From Ceratopteris richardii (lineage: Eukaryota; Streptophyta; Polypodiopsida; Polypodiales; Pteridaceae), in NCBI GenBank assembly GCA_020310875.1, contig CM035423.1, positions 140,948,723 to 141,012,722 on the forward strand: a DNA stretch of 64,000 nt, in the 5' to 3' direction. The position numbers were made by a program, and so were the translations under genes. The notes under the pieces were generated by a model. It was not told the DNA's origin and searched no databases. It saw only the letters and a program-made list of their open reading frames with translations. Positions 1-10,546 of the stretch are shown one piece after another (positions within the stretch are counted from its first letter, which is position 1; every line of letters starts with the position of its first letter).

Positions 1-2458
1 ATCTCTGAGTGATATTCCCAGAACCCGGTGACAAACATCTCTTCAAATGTTTGTTTGAAGCAGGCCGGTAGGTACTTTATGCGGGCATGCCATGCATAAA
101 CAACATTAATAGAGGGCGTTGTGCTCATGTCATAAACTAAATCCTGATTGCCTTCATTAAATCCGAGCGCAGAGAGGTGAGGTTCCTTAACATTCTTGAA
201 GGTCCGGAAGGTGACTATCATGAGTTCAAAAATTTTAAGACACATCTGTGTCATGACATCTGGTACATTTTTGAACCTGACACCCCAATGCCGAATTGTC
301 GATATCATATACCCTACGGTAGGTTGACCTTTAGGTGGTGCGAAGTAGACATAGTTGAGCCACTTCTCACATCCTTTGGTTGTCAGCACCATCTTTGTGT
401 ATTCCGGCCACGACCTTCTTCGGAAAACAGGACAGTAGCAGGGATTGTACTTGATATACAGGGGCATGTTATTCCATGTGCGGTTCATTTCTGGGTAGGT
501 TTCAAGCAGACGAATTCTCCAAGTCGGTTGGCGAATATTTCCCTGTTTGGCACTTTCTGGGAGGTCGTCTGGTGCAAACGGTGTGGCAGAGGTTGGTTCC
601 CGTGAAGTGTGGTGCTTGATCTCAGCATTATAGTCCGCCATTAAGACACAAAAAGGAACATACAAGTCGTCAGAGGTGCCGATCCACCTGTGATGAGAGA
701 GGTTCCTAAAATAGTCCGATTTTATGACCACCTCTTCCAAGCGTGACATCGATGCTATCTGGACTGCCACCCTATCATCATGTGTTGTGGCCACCTTTTC
801 CAATTTCTGCATCCATTCCGGAGCCTCTATTTCAAGGGTGTCCATGCCCTCATCTGTTTGCTTGCCTCCAGGTGCTGGCATCGGAACGTACGGGTCCTCA
901 AAGGTTTCCTCTACTTCGATGGGTACGAGGTCTTCAGGTTCTGGTTCTACCAAGGGGGAGGGTTGGCATTCATACACAAGCACTTTCTTTTGTAATTCTT
1001 CGAGTTGTGCTTTGAGCGCTGCTACTTCGTCGGTTGTGTCAGCTGTGGTTGGGACCTCTTTGGGGGGTGCTGGTTGAGCTGCCAATTGCCTTCGTAGTTC
1101 GTCTATTTCCTTTTCTAAGGCTGCATGGGCTTCGAGGAGATCAGCATGGGTTTCCAATATGATTTGCATATTGTCAGAGGGAATGGCTTTAAACTTCTCC
1201 GGGTCAATTTCTTGTGGGGACCCTTCCATGGCTGCTTCCAAGTTCTCTTCGTTTTGTGTATGAAGCCGTCTATTTTCTTCCAGGGCTGCAGACATATGCT
1301 TCCGTAATAGAGCCATGTTGCGGCGGAGCTTGAGGTTCTCTGTGATTTGGGAGTTTAGCAGATCATCTATTTGTTGTCTTTCTTCGGCATCTGGCTGCGG
1401 TGGATTTGCCACTAATTGCTCATGTTGTTCCTGCAATGCGCTAAATTGCTGTTGTAATTGTTTCTTCTCTTGCTCTAAGTCAATGAATCTTCCTTGTAAT
1501 GCTTTGTGACTCCTGAACAAGCTTGTATGCTGAGCATCGAGGTGCTGATAGTGTTGTTGTAACTGAGACATGCACTGATACATGTTATTAAATACATTAT
1601 TAATGGGGGTGGGTGCAGGAAGGGTGTTAAATGCAGAGGGAAAGGGAAAGGGAAAGGGAAGTGTGAATGCGGTGCTGGAAAGTGGTGAAGTGGGTGGTGG
1701 GGGAATGGGAGATTATGGCTGTATGGGGGGAGGGAGAGGTGCAATGGAGGGTGATATGTCCATAAAATCCGTGGTGGAAGCAGTAGTGGGAGTGATTGTG
1801 AATAGTGGAATTGTGGGTGCAGTGATTGTGGTGAATGTGTACAGTGGTGTGTGCAGTTGTGAATGTGAACTGCCCGAAAGTATGAGTGGGGGAATGGAGA
1901 TGTCAATAGTTGCCGTTAGGATTACACTGTTAGTGGAGGTGTATACACGGGAGGTGTTGAGAGGTTGTGTGGGTTGATTGGCGGTTTGTGCTTCAGTCAT
2001 GGTGGTGGACTCAGAGGCGGTAACGGTGGTTGTTACATTGGTAAGGGGAGGTGAATGTGGCGGGTGTGGGGGCGAAGGTGGTAAGGGAGGTGATGGAGGT
2101 GCACTTGATGTATGGGCTTCCTCGGTGTCGTGAGCGGTGTGTGCAGTGCCCCTGGTTGTGGGGGTGCCTTGTGGTCCTGATCCTAATACGTTCATTTGTT
2201 TCCCTGCTCATGGGGGACGTCTTCCGTATCTTCTTTCCATTCTGCGTGATTGTGCCAGGGCCGTCCCCACTACCTCAGATACTCCTAAGGCATCAGAGAT
2301 CATATCCAGTGTGGCCCGATACTGTTTGTCAACTCCTTCCTCCTCAAGGATTTGGTGCATGATAGCCTTTCCTGCTGCAAGGGATAACTTATGTTGTTGT
2401 TGGACCCTGTCGATGGTATCGTAAAGCTTTTTTAACTCCTTTGTATATGCTGGTGGTA
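1..2458 (-). pseudogene. Accessory ORF (aORF) fragment of an E-family Gypsy element, middle and C-terminal parts
   Basis: Read on the minus strand from 2458 down to the window edge. In order it holds a helical stretch, a Pro/Ser/Thr-rich linker (about 2190-1600), a Gln/Glu/Leu-rich predicted coiled coil (about 1590-1090), an acidic linker, and a conserved C-terminal domain (about 850-1). The C-terminal part is nearly identical to the plus-strand copy at 32262-33400 and clearly homologous to the minus-strand copy at 13814-15138. The frame is almost continuous, with stops near 2208 and 1711. I see no transmembrane segment or signal peptide, so it is not an obvious envelope gene. The N-terminal domain is missing; at about 2458 the sequence switches to plus-strand pol. 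The function is unknown. Its position after pol in the sister copies makes it an accessory retrotransposon protein. Confidence 0.8.
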
Positions 2459-3690
2459 AGAAAAGGGAGGACTCATTTGAGAGCAGATCATCTCTCTAGG
2501 CTCACATCTGGAGAAGCCCCACAAGGAGTATCAGATGATCTTCCTGATGCTTACTTGTTTAATTTGGAAGTGGTGCGGTAGTGGGCTAAGCCATTGGTAC
2601 CAGTATTGACATACGGGCCTAACCATCCTGTAGTAAACACACAGAATAGAGAGGTTGTGAAAGCCCAAAAGTACCACATCATGGCAGGAAGCATGTACAA
2701 GCACACAGATCAAGGAATCTTGGCTTGTTGTGTGGAAGAGGACGAGTACAATAAATGGTTGCATTTAGCACATGTAGGTGCGTTAGAGCAACACTACTCA
2801 AAGCAACGAACCTTACAGACACTAAGGAGACTCGGAGTACATTGGCCAACTATGGAAGCTGATGTCCGAAGGTTGTGCAAGGAATGCCCAATCTGCTGCA
2901 CTAAACCACCTGTGGAACATGCCACTCTTTATCAAGTGTCCTTAGTGCCAGATTGGAGTGAACCTCTAGTATCCTTCTTAAGGATGAAAACATTCCCTCC
3001 AGACATGACTCTGGCTAGGAAAAGGAGTTTAGAACAAGAAGCCCTGGATTACTCACTCATTGGTGATAATCTATACAAGCGTGGTAAAGACGGTTACCTG
3101 AGGCTATGTGTCCATGAAAGTGAATATCTTAAGATCTTGGAAACTGCTCACCAAGGTGTAGCAGGAGGACACTTTGGACCAGATCGGGTGATCAAGGCAA
3201 TACTATTTGCGGGCTTCTGGTGGCCGACCCTTCACATGGATGCACATACCTATGTGAAACGCTGTGATCTCTGTCAGCGAACTCAGTATCCTATACGTAA
3301 AGATGAGATGCCACTGAAACCTATGATGGGTGGACGTGCATTCTCTAAGTGGGGAATAGACTTCGTAGGTCCTATTAATCCCCCAGCTAAGGGTTCCCAT
3401 GCAGAATATATCATTGTTGCAACAGACTATCTAACTAAGTGGGTAGAGGTAAAAGCCACAACGAAGAACAATGCTCAAACAACTGCTAAATTCTTATTTG
3501 AGAATGTGTTCACTAGATACGGGCTACCTATAGAGCTAGTTAGTGATAGAGGCACTCATTTCTTGAATGAAGTTATTGAAAATCTGCTCCAAGAATTCTT
3601 GGTAGTTCATAAGAAATCTGCCCCTATCACCCTCAAGCAAATGGTCAGGCTGAGAGCACCAACAAGATCTTATGCAATGTACTGACGAAA
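2459..3690 (+). pseudogene. Element D: end of RNase H, duplicated zinc module and integrase core
   Basis: The plus-strand pol fragment starts abruptly within the RNase H C-terminus. A stop (TAG) lies at about 2578, and an open frame follows to 3685. Two copies of the integrase N-terminal zinc module lie at 2672-2899 and 3050-3277. Each has the spacing H-x6-H-x30-C-x2-C, and they are exactly 126 codons apart. The catalytic core follows with WGIDFVGP (first Asp) and SDRGTHF (second Asp). At about 3625 a run of five C in the sister copy E is four C here. This shifts the frame before the third catalytic residue (Glu of QAEST) and ends the frame at 3685. It is about 95% identical to element E by eye, so it belongs to the same family. 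Confidence 0.88.
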
Positions 3691-3693
3691 TTA

Positions 3694-5004
3694 GTGAACA
3701 ATAAACGCTCTGATTGGGACAAACAGCTACACCACGCTATTTGGGCATACCGAGTCGCCTATAAAACAGTACTCCAAGCCACACCCTTTCAGATGGTATT
3801 CGGTCAGAACGCGGTGCTACCATTAGACTTCCTAATACCCACATTGAAGGTGGCACAAGAGCATGAATGGACGGGTCATGAACTCTCCTCTAGACTTTTT
3901 GACCTTGAACGATTAGGAGAAACAAGACTGAGAGCAGCTGCAGGGATATATGCAGCAAAGAAACGACAGAAGGCATACTTTGATGCCCACGTTAAGGATA
4001 AAGGTTTAAAGGCAGGCGACTTAGTTTTAGTCTACACATTGAAGCAACATGCAAGGAAGCTAGAAAAGAGAGGCTACGGACCTATGATCATCAATAGGAT
4101 CTCCACGAGTGGAGCAGTACAACTAGCCACTTTAGAGGGGGATGTTCTCCCAAACTATATTAGCGGATGCAGAGTCAAGTTGTATCAGGAACCCCTCACG
4201 GAGGAAATGCTAAGTCGACTCAATACTGCTAAGAAACGCAAAGAGGAAGAAAAGCGAATTCGAGAGGAAGCTCAAGCAGAAGCCATAGAGCGCATCCGGA
4301 GAATGAAATTAAGAAGACAAGGTAGAGAGCACCCTAGGCAAGATGCATATGCAGATCAAGGATATGACGTGGCTATGTGTGAAGTTTCAGGTGTTAGCTC
4401 ACATAGGATAACTGATCGACGTCCTTTCATAACCTTAGATATAGGACAAGGAAAGAGTGCAAGGACTGTAAGAGCCTTGATTGACTCAGGCGCAACCACT
4501 AGTGCTATTAAATTGTCTTACTGTCTAGATTTGCAATTAACTATCAATCTTGTGGAAGCATATCTCATAGGATTGGGAGGCGTGGAAACCCCTTGCATGG
4601 GCGAGGTGGAACTTCCCCTCTATATTCATGATGAGGCAATGACAGTTAAAGTACTAGTTTGTCAAGATGAGGACCTCACGGAACCCCTTGTCCTGGGTCA
4701 AGACTGGATTTATGACCAAGCAGTCAACTTAAACCTAAGAAGTGGACTTCTTCAGGTATGGGTGAATCACACTAGAATTACAATGGAGTTAAATAATGGA
4801 GCACTCAAGGAACTAGGAAAGGCACAGACTCCTGGTCCCTCCAGGGGTGCACATGAAGTTGACCATGCTGTTCTTGTCCAAGGCTATGTGATGCAGAAGA
4901 ATGAAGATCTCAAGAAAGGAGTCAGAACCACAACGGAACTCCCTTCTTTTCCAAAGGCCAGAGGGAGGCAGCAACCAAAGGTGGATCAAAGGCAGAAGAA
5001 GTAG
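3694..5004 (+). pseudogene. Element D: integrase C-terminus plus second retropepsin-like domain
   Basis: This continues the frame lost at about 3625. The first 170 codons are the integrase C-terminal region (RVAYKTVLQATPFQMVFG, then a GDLVLVYTLKQHARKLEKRGYGP segment in shorter pieces); I find no chromodomain. A highly charged helix with KKRKEEEKRIREEAQAEA follows. Codons about 240-350 form a second aspartic-protease-like domain: a hydrophobic run, the active-site motif ALIDSGATTS (Asp at 4483), a GLGGVETP flap-like segment, and VLGQDWIYD, the counterpart of the retropepsin ILG-x-D/N motif. The first protease of these elements lies before reverse transcriptase, so this one is additional. The frame ends at a TAG where sister copy E has CAG. 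Confidence 0.85.
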
Positions 5005-5555
5005 AGTACTACCAATGTCAGAAATCAAAGTACCTGCACAACAAAATGTCTCAGCTAGTGAAACAAGTGTGGGTGCGGAAAGGCGAACACCCAGTTGCAC
5101 TCAAGCCAACCACACGGGCAAAGCCTCTTATTAGTAACCAACAACAGAATACTAATAAGAAGTCTTTCCGAAGTTCTTCTGCTAACGTGAAGTCTATTTG
5201 GGTGCCCAAGAAGTCGATGAAGGCTAGCCCACAATCAAGACAAATTTGGGTGCCTAAGGCTTGTTTGCGGGCTCAAAAAGCTACACCAAGACCACACCCT
5301 AGACAGCATGATCCATTCACTCGCACAGCCGACATCCACTCGTTTTCAACACTCAGGAACACACCAAGGCCCATGAGCACGAGCAGAATCACTTGTAAAT
5401 GGGTCTCTAAAAGGCCTCATTTTCAAGCCGACACACCTGTAAAGCTCTCGAGAGTCTCTACGAAACCAAGAGCAAAACCCATCCACCACATTTGGCGGCC
5501 TAAGAGGTGTAACAAACCCCCGGACCCCATTTGTAAATCCATGTCAACCTACTAA
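5005..5555 (+). pseudogene. Element D: Trp-Val-Pro-Lys repeat tail
   Basis: This is the basic C-terminal tail of the pol-like polyprotein, reached after a stop and a one-base frameshift near 5010-5030; the open part is 5046-5555. It has five spaced copies of a short motif with consensus [QKR]-[IVK]-W-[VIR]-[PRS]-K: QVWVRK, SIWVPK, QIWVPK, CKWVSK and HIWRPK. They are separated by about 13-50 residues rich in Lys, Arg, Ser and Pro. Few acidic residues and no predicted fold are visible, so it looks like a disordered nucleic-acid or protein-binding tail. Equivalent tails follow the second protease in E, H and F. The function is unknown. Confidence 0.75.
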
Positions 5556-5768
5556 CCACATCACTATCACACTACATCATTCCACTTAGCTCTTAGGTCT
5601 TTCGAACTCCTAACCACACACACACTCGCACCGAGCACTTACTAACCTATTATTCGCTCCCGACCCTCATATTAATGTTGTAATGGGAACAACAACGGTT
5701 CTCTCTTGTCCTGTACAATGTTAACACATGTTTGTATATTCTCACAGAGACAGGCAGCAAGAAGTAAC
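5556..5768 (+). promoter_or_regulatory. Element D: pol-aORF spacer with splice-acceptor-like site
   Basis: This short non-coding gap lies between the repeat tail and the accessory ORF. It contains a branch-point-like TTAAC, a T-rich tract and CTCACAG ending at 5747, 21 bases before the ATG at 5769. A comparable branch/tract/AG arrangement lies just upstream of the aORF start in H and F. This suggests the aORF is made from a spliced RNA, but that is inference only. Confidence 0.45.
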
Positions 5769-6286
5769 ATGGCAGACACGGTAGGAACTAGCTCCCAGGC
5801 AGGCACCAGCCCCCAAGTTGTGGACATTGAAAGCCTTCCGGTCGAGGAGGAATTAAAGGAACGACCAGCAGCATTAAGGGCATTATATGCCATACCGATT
5901 CAGAATCCTCCACAGGGTCACACAATGCCGGTGGGCAAAACCTCACACTGGTTCAGTGACGTTGCGGGACCTCTGGGTGAAGGCACATACATGTGGGAGT
6001 CCGAGGTAGAATTCAATGGACGTTGGGGCAGATACCACTTCTTTACCAGGGAGTTTGAAAAGCTACAGAATAACGAAGGACTGAAGCCGATATGGAAGAA
6101 GGCTGGGCTCTATGATTATTTCAAGTTCCAACTACCAAAGCCCGATTTTCTAAGGTGCTCATACTTGATTAGCACCCTCACTCCAAGCAAAGACAAAAAA
6201 GGATACAACTCCTTTGTACTCCCGTCACTCACAAGGGGCAATGAGCTGAAGCGTTTCCGCTTAACTATCAACTTGGTAAGAGAAGA
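5769..6286 (+). pseudogene. Element D: aORF N-terminal domain, truncated
   Basis: The start ATG (MADTVGTSS) was chosen because it follows the acceptor-like site and matches the position of the H and F starts. The conserved N-terminal domain includes SHWFSDVAGPLGEGTYMWE, HFFTREFEKLQN and KPDFLRCSYLISTLT. These align with the H copy (HWFQGLAGPL, QFFSREFEGLQN, KPDFYRCFYLVTTLT) and more weakly with F (HWFLDD, PIMSQEFK, LPDFQRCTQVMNTL). About 170 residues remain. At about 6286 the sequence switches to minus-strand pol of another element, so the protein is broken. The function is unrecognised. Confidence 0.75.
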
Positions 6287-6943
6287 CATCTGCTTCCATA
6301 GAAGACCAATACACTCAGTTTGTGCAAAGTCTATAATGTACGGTGTTTCGAATGACGTTGCTTTAGTGCACATACATGTGCTAATTGCAACCAATTCTTG
6401 TATTATGATTCATCTACACAACAAGCAAGAATGTTTTGATTATCTTGTTTATATATGCTTCCTGCTAATGTCTGGTATCTTTGTGATATGGTAATCTCTC
6501 ATTCTCTGATCCTAATCCTAGGGTTCTTGGGTCCAAATGTGAGAATAGGGACAATATTCTTAGTCCATTCAGGCACTATCTCAAGATTAAACAGGTATGC
6601 ATCTGGTAGTTCATCCCCTATTCCTTGAGGGGCTTCTCCTGTAGTCAGTCGTGAAAGATGATCTGCTCTAAAGTGGGTCTTTCCCTTCCTGACTATTACT
6701 TCAAATTCATATTCCATTAATAATAGAAACCATCAAATCAATCATCCAGTGTTACAAGGCTTATTGGCTAGGTACAACAATGCCTCATGATCCGTGAAGA
6801 ACTTGAACTTATTCGCCAACAAGTAATGCCTAAATTTTTTTATTGCATAAATCATTCCTAATCCTTTGTGCTATGTAGTGGTGTAATTTCTTTCTGTTGC
6901 GTTTAGTTGTCTACTTGCATAAGCTATGGGAAGATCACAGATT
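6287..6943 (-). pseudogene. Decayed Gypsy pol fragment: RNase H to first zinc module (H-like)
   Basis: On the minus strand this reads from the RNase H motif around SRQLN (near 6920), through the TDHxALLYL segment and HLSRLTTGEAPQG, into the first integrase zinc module, with several stops and frameshifts. Its linker (GPKNPRIRIRE) matches element H rather than E. Both ends are abrupt: 6286/6287 joins the D aORF and 6943/6944 joins another pol fragment in the same orientation. Confidence 0.75.
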
Positions 6944-8230
6944 GGTCATTCCTTGCATATCCTATGGACATTTGCTTCCATTGTTGGCCAATATACACCT
7001 AATCTTTACATAATCTATAGGGTTCAATGCTTAGAATCATGTTGCTTCAATGCACCTAAATGTGCTATTTGCAACCATTTTGCATATTCGTCTTCTTCTA
7101 CACAGCAAGCCAATATGCCTTGATTGATGTTCTTATACACACTTCTTGCTAATATGTGGTACTTTCGGGATCTCACCACTTCTTTACCTCTAGCTTTTAG
7201 TACAAGATGCTTAGGTCCAAAGGTTAGAATAGGAACTATGGTTTTGGCCCAGTTAGGCACTACTTCTAGGTTGAACAAGTAAGCATCAGGAAGTTCACCT
7301 GGCACTCCTTGTGGAGACTCTCCTGAAGTTAGTCTAGAAAGGTGATATGCCCTAAGGTGAGCTTTACCTTTCTTAACCACAACTTCAAAGTCATACTCTA
7401 TTAATAAGAGGAACCATCTTACTAATATGCCAGTATTGCAAGGTTTGTTCACTAGATATAGTAGCACTTGATGGTCCGTAAAAAAATTAAACTTATTCAC
7501 AAGCAAATAATGCCTAAACTTTTTAATCACATACACCATGCCTAATCCTTCTCTTTTGCTAGTGGTATAATTTCGTTCTACTACATTCAACTGCCTACTT
7601 TTGTAAGCTATTGGAAGATCAATGTTATCTTCACCCATAGGTTGTGCTATCACACATCCTATAGCACAATTGGATGCATCTGCATGGACATGGAAAGGCT
7701 TATTTCAATTTAGTGTGGTCAAGAATGGTGCTTAATAAAATCGTCATTTGAGTTCATTGGAGTTCTCACATTTGTCTGCCCACTCAAAATTAGTCAAAAG
7801 TTATAGAGATGCTTTGCAATGATTGCCTACATGTGGATAAATTGTCGATAATAGCCAGAATGCCCCATGAAAGCTTGTACTTCTTCAATGTTCTTTGGTC
7901 TGGGTAACTGAGCAATGGCTCTACCTTTGTCCTCATCCACTGATATACCATTCTTTGATACTATGTGTCCTAGAATCTGTCCTTGCTTGACCATGAAAAG
8001 GCACTTCTCTAGGCTCAAGCAAACCTGATATTCTCTACACTTGTCAAAGATTTTTTTCCACTCTAGGATGTGTGTCTACCTCATGTTAGAATGCGCACAT
8101 AAGTCATCAACATAGACCTCTACATTCTTTCGCAAGAACTCTTTGAAAACATGAAATATCAGCCTTTGAAATGTAGCACGGACATTGTTGCAGAGCGAAG
8201 AGAGCATAAGGCAGAGAAAAAGACGGGCCC
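6944..8230 (-). pseudogene. Decayed Gypsy pol fragment: reverse transcriptase to first zinc module
   Basis: On the minus strand this runs from a degraded RT palm (VYVDDLCAHSN visible at about 8090), through NGISVDEDKG and QAFMGHSGYYRQF (7830-8018), RNase H (7400-7650) and the HLSRLTSGESPQG linker, to the first zinc module near 6950. Many stops are present, and the RT upstream of about 8185 is barely recognisable. The linker differs from both E and H, suggesting another family member. It overlaps in content with the preceding fragment, so two partial elements lie in tandem. Confidence 0.75.
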
Positions 8231-9057
8231 TAAAATTTTTCCAATTTGGACACCATATTTTTGTATCATAATCATTTTGTAATATAATTTCCGATGTAAA
8301 AGCACTAGAGGAGTCCTCTAGATGCATCCCCACAGAAGATTAGTAGCTTACCCATGTAAATTAGTAGGAAATTAACCTTTTAGTGAATAAAGTGCCGGTC
8401 TATTGTGTGAAAGGACCATTTTTAGGGCACATGTATATAAGTCAATTTGTGACTCTTTGTAAAGACTTTTGGCCATTGTGAGAATCAAGAGCACAGAATT
8501 TCGAATTTGTGTCTTCTCCTCTCTGTATCTTCTTCTTTGTAAGGTTGTATGCATGTGTGTTGCTTGAAAAGAGTGTTAGGAAGTGTTGTCTATCCATGAG
8601 AGTGTTTGTTTCCTGTGGTTAAGGTGTGTGTGAAGTGTAGGAAGTGCTGAAGTGTAGGAGGGTCATTCCCGCGACTCAGTATTTTGCTCATAACTTGAAG
8701 CAAAAGCACTAGAATTGAGTGAAAATACTACCATTGGATGCGACTTCTCAAGAGCTTCGAAATGCATATGCTATTTATTCATTTGGAGTTCGGAGCTGAG
8801 AGAAAAGCTCAATTTACTATTGGCTGCTGCACCAAGTATCGCGACACCATGACTGACGGTTGAAGCTTGTTTGCTTTAGTTGTTGCCTTGTTTGCACTCT
8901 TTGGGAAACCCATTTGCATTGACATCATTTGAATGCATGTCTTCATACACTCGGCTAGGTTTTGATACTCATCAGATTGATCCCCACTATATGCACTTGA
9001 AGGGGATTGAGGTATAGTCTCTTTCTCCGCAAGTCCCTAGGTTGGATCTTAGGTACA
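8231..9057 (+). repeat. Element F 5' LTR (left boundary uncertain)
   Basis: Its right end is defined by ...GGTACA just before the PBS at 9069, matching the ACA ends of the E and H LTRs. A TATA-like box TATATAAG lies at 8434-8441. The partner 3' LTR is outside the window, so the left boundary cannot be set by comparison. I place it after the last recognisable minus-strand pol homology. The LTR may have lost its 5' part, since the TATA box is nearer the left limit than in E or H. A GTATCGCGACAC sequence near 8836 resembles the leader array. Confidence 0.55.
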
Positions 9058-9068
9058 CACGTTTTTTT

Positions 9069-9086
9069 TGGCGCCGTTGCCGGGGA
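9069..9086 (+). other. Element F primer-binding site (tRNA-Asp)
   Basis: TGGCGCCGTTGCCGGGGA is exactly complementary to the 3' end of plant tRNA-Asp, including its CCA. It lies 11 bases after the LTR end. This is where minus-strand DNA synthesis would start. Confidence 0.9.
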
Positions 9087-9732
9087 ATGTCGAATCAAAC
9101 CGAGGCATTCGTGTGATGGTAAGTAGCTTTTTGCATTGAAGTGAGTGGAGGAGTGGGGATTTTCTCTTATTTGGTAAGTTACATTCATCCGCACTTACTA
9201 CTTCTCACTCTTGAAGTGTGTGTAGTGAGTTATTAATCTAGGGAAGTGAGTGGAATGAGTAGAGTAGGAGAAGTAAGGGAGTAGATTAGGTAGTTAGAGT
9301 AGCTTTCAATCCTTGTCTTGTCGTTCTTTTTTAGTGAGTAGGAATATTCAAAAGTATAAAAGTCCAAAATTGTCTTTTGTAAGTCACTTGTTTTCGAAAC
9401 AAGTATCGTGGGAGCTCACAGTCAACTATCGCGATCTTAGACGAAGGTGTTTGAGCTGCACAGAGCTAGCGGAGGCGAGTGAATAGTTGAAGGCTAGCAT
9501 CTAAGGTGAACACATTACTCTACCATCCATTTTAGCTAACAAAATCAAGTAAATTAGCTGAACGATCTGCGGTAAGTATCATGTTGGCCATACTGGGGTA
9601 GAGAAGAAGTATTTTTATGATTCAGGCTAAGAGGGAGGGGTTGATGCACTCACAACACATGTGTATGCACTCAAAAACCAAAAACAACACTTGCAAAAAT
9701 TGAAAAGTGTCAAGTATCATTTTTCTGCCACG
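9087..9732 (+). other. Element F leader before the repeat array
   Basis: Untranslated leader between the PBS and the array. It contains the donor-like site at 9119, a pyrimidine tract with AG at 9334, a single ACTATCGCGATC at about 9424-9435, and a second strong donor-like GCGGTAAGTAT at about 9571. No coding frame is supported. Confidence 0.6.
9111..9123 (+). promoter_or_regulatory. Element F conserved splice-donor-like site
   Basis: GTGTGATGGTAAG, with the exon/intron boundary expected before GTAAG at 9119, is identical in the leaders of E and H at nearly the same distance (43-50 bases) from the PBS start. It matches the plant 5' splice-site consensus. A T-rich tract ending TTTTTTAG at 9334 could be a matching acceptor in F. 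Confidence 0.55.
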
Positions 9733-10436
9733 GTCGAGTATCGCGATACCTAAGTATCATGATCTCTTGTTGTTGAGTACCGCGATACCTGACCTTCTCA
9801 AGTATCGAGTATCGTGCAATCCTTTTCACGATACCTGTCAAGTATCAGGTATCGTTGAATAGGGTCCTACGATACATGGAAAGTATCGAGTATCATTGAG
9901 AATTTCTCACGATACTTGTTGGATATCGCATATCGTGTATTGTGAAATTCAAGTCGCGATACTCGTTGAGTATCGTGTATCGTGAGTTTCGGATCGCGAT
10001 ACTTGCTGTGTATCGTATATCGCGGAGACCATTTTCTCGATACCTGACGAGTATCGAGTATCGTCTTGAATTGCCTCGTGATACTTGACACGTATCGAGT
10101 ATCGTCATTTTCTCTGTGAATATCGTGTATCGTGTATTGCCAGATCTCTGATCGCGATACCTGACAAGTATCGTGTATCGAATTCCTCAAGTATCGAGTA
10201 TCGTGTTTTGCACGCGATATTGGGCAAATATCGTGTATCGTGTATTTGAGTATCGAGTATTGTCTTTACCTAAGTATCATGTATCATTTTCGGTGAAGTA
10301 TCGTGTATCGTCTCTATTCAAGTGGTCGAGTATTGTGGTACCCTTTTGGTGTGTCACATATCGAGTATCGTGACATATCCAGCTTGGGTCAGATATCGAG
10401 TATCGTGAACCTTTTTGGGGTCAAGTATCGTGACTT
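9733..10436 (+). repeat. Element F leader array of hairpin-forming GTATCG/CGATAC repeats
   Basis: This is a degenerate array of units about 40 bp long. Each is built as a CGATAC-Y-TG arm, a short loop, an AGTATCG-type arm (often doubled as AGTATCGAGTATCG), and a 10-15-base spacer. The two arms are complementary, so each unit can form a stem-loop. The first unit contains the perfect palindrome GTATCGCGATAC (9738-9749). It lies between the PBS and gag, at the same place as differently sequenced arrays in E and H. Small open frames across it are products of the repeats, not genes. Confidence 0.8.
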
Positions 10437-10546
10437 GAGGTTTCACTGTCAGTCCTTTCTCAACCAAATTTTTCTAGAATTCTGACCCTTAGTGAAGAAC
10501 TCTAGAAGCTAGAGGTTGTCAAGGGCTGATCAGAGCTTTTAAGTGG

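Noticed and set aside
177-605. Plus-strand open frame of 142 codons
   Set aside because: It is the antisense of the conserved C-terminal domain of the aORF, which is read on minus here and on plus at 32262-33400.
1475-2195. Pro/His/Ser-rich open frames on minus and a Gly/Val-rich one on plus
   Set aside because: Only the frame continuous with the coiled coil is the aORF linker; the others are low-composition by-products.
9867-10485. Several small open frames with repeated residues
   Set aside because: They are translations of the F leader repeats, with no start or composition typical of genes.
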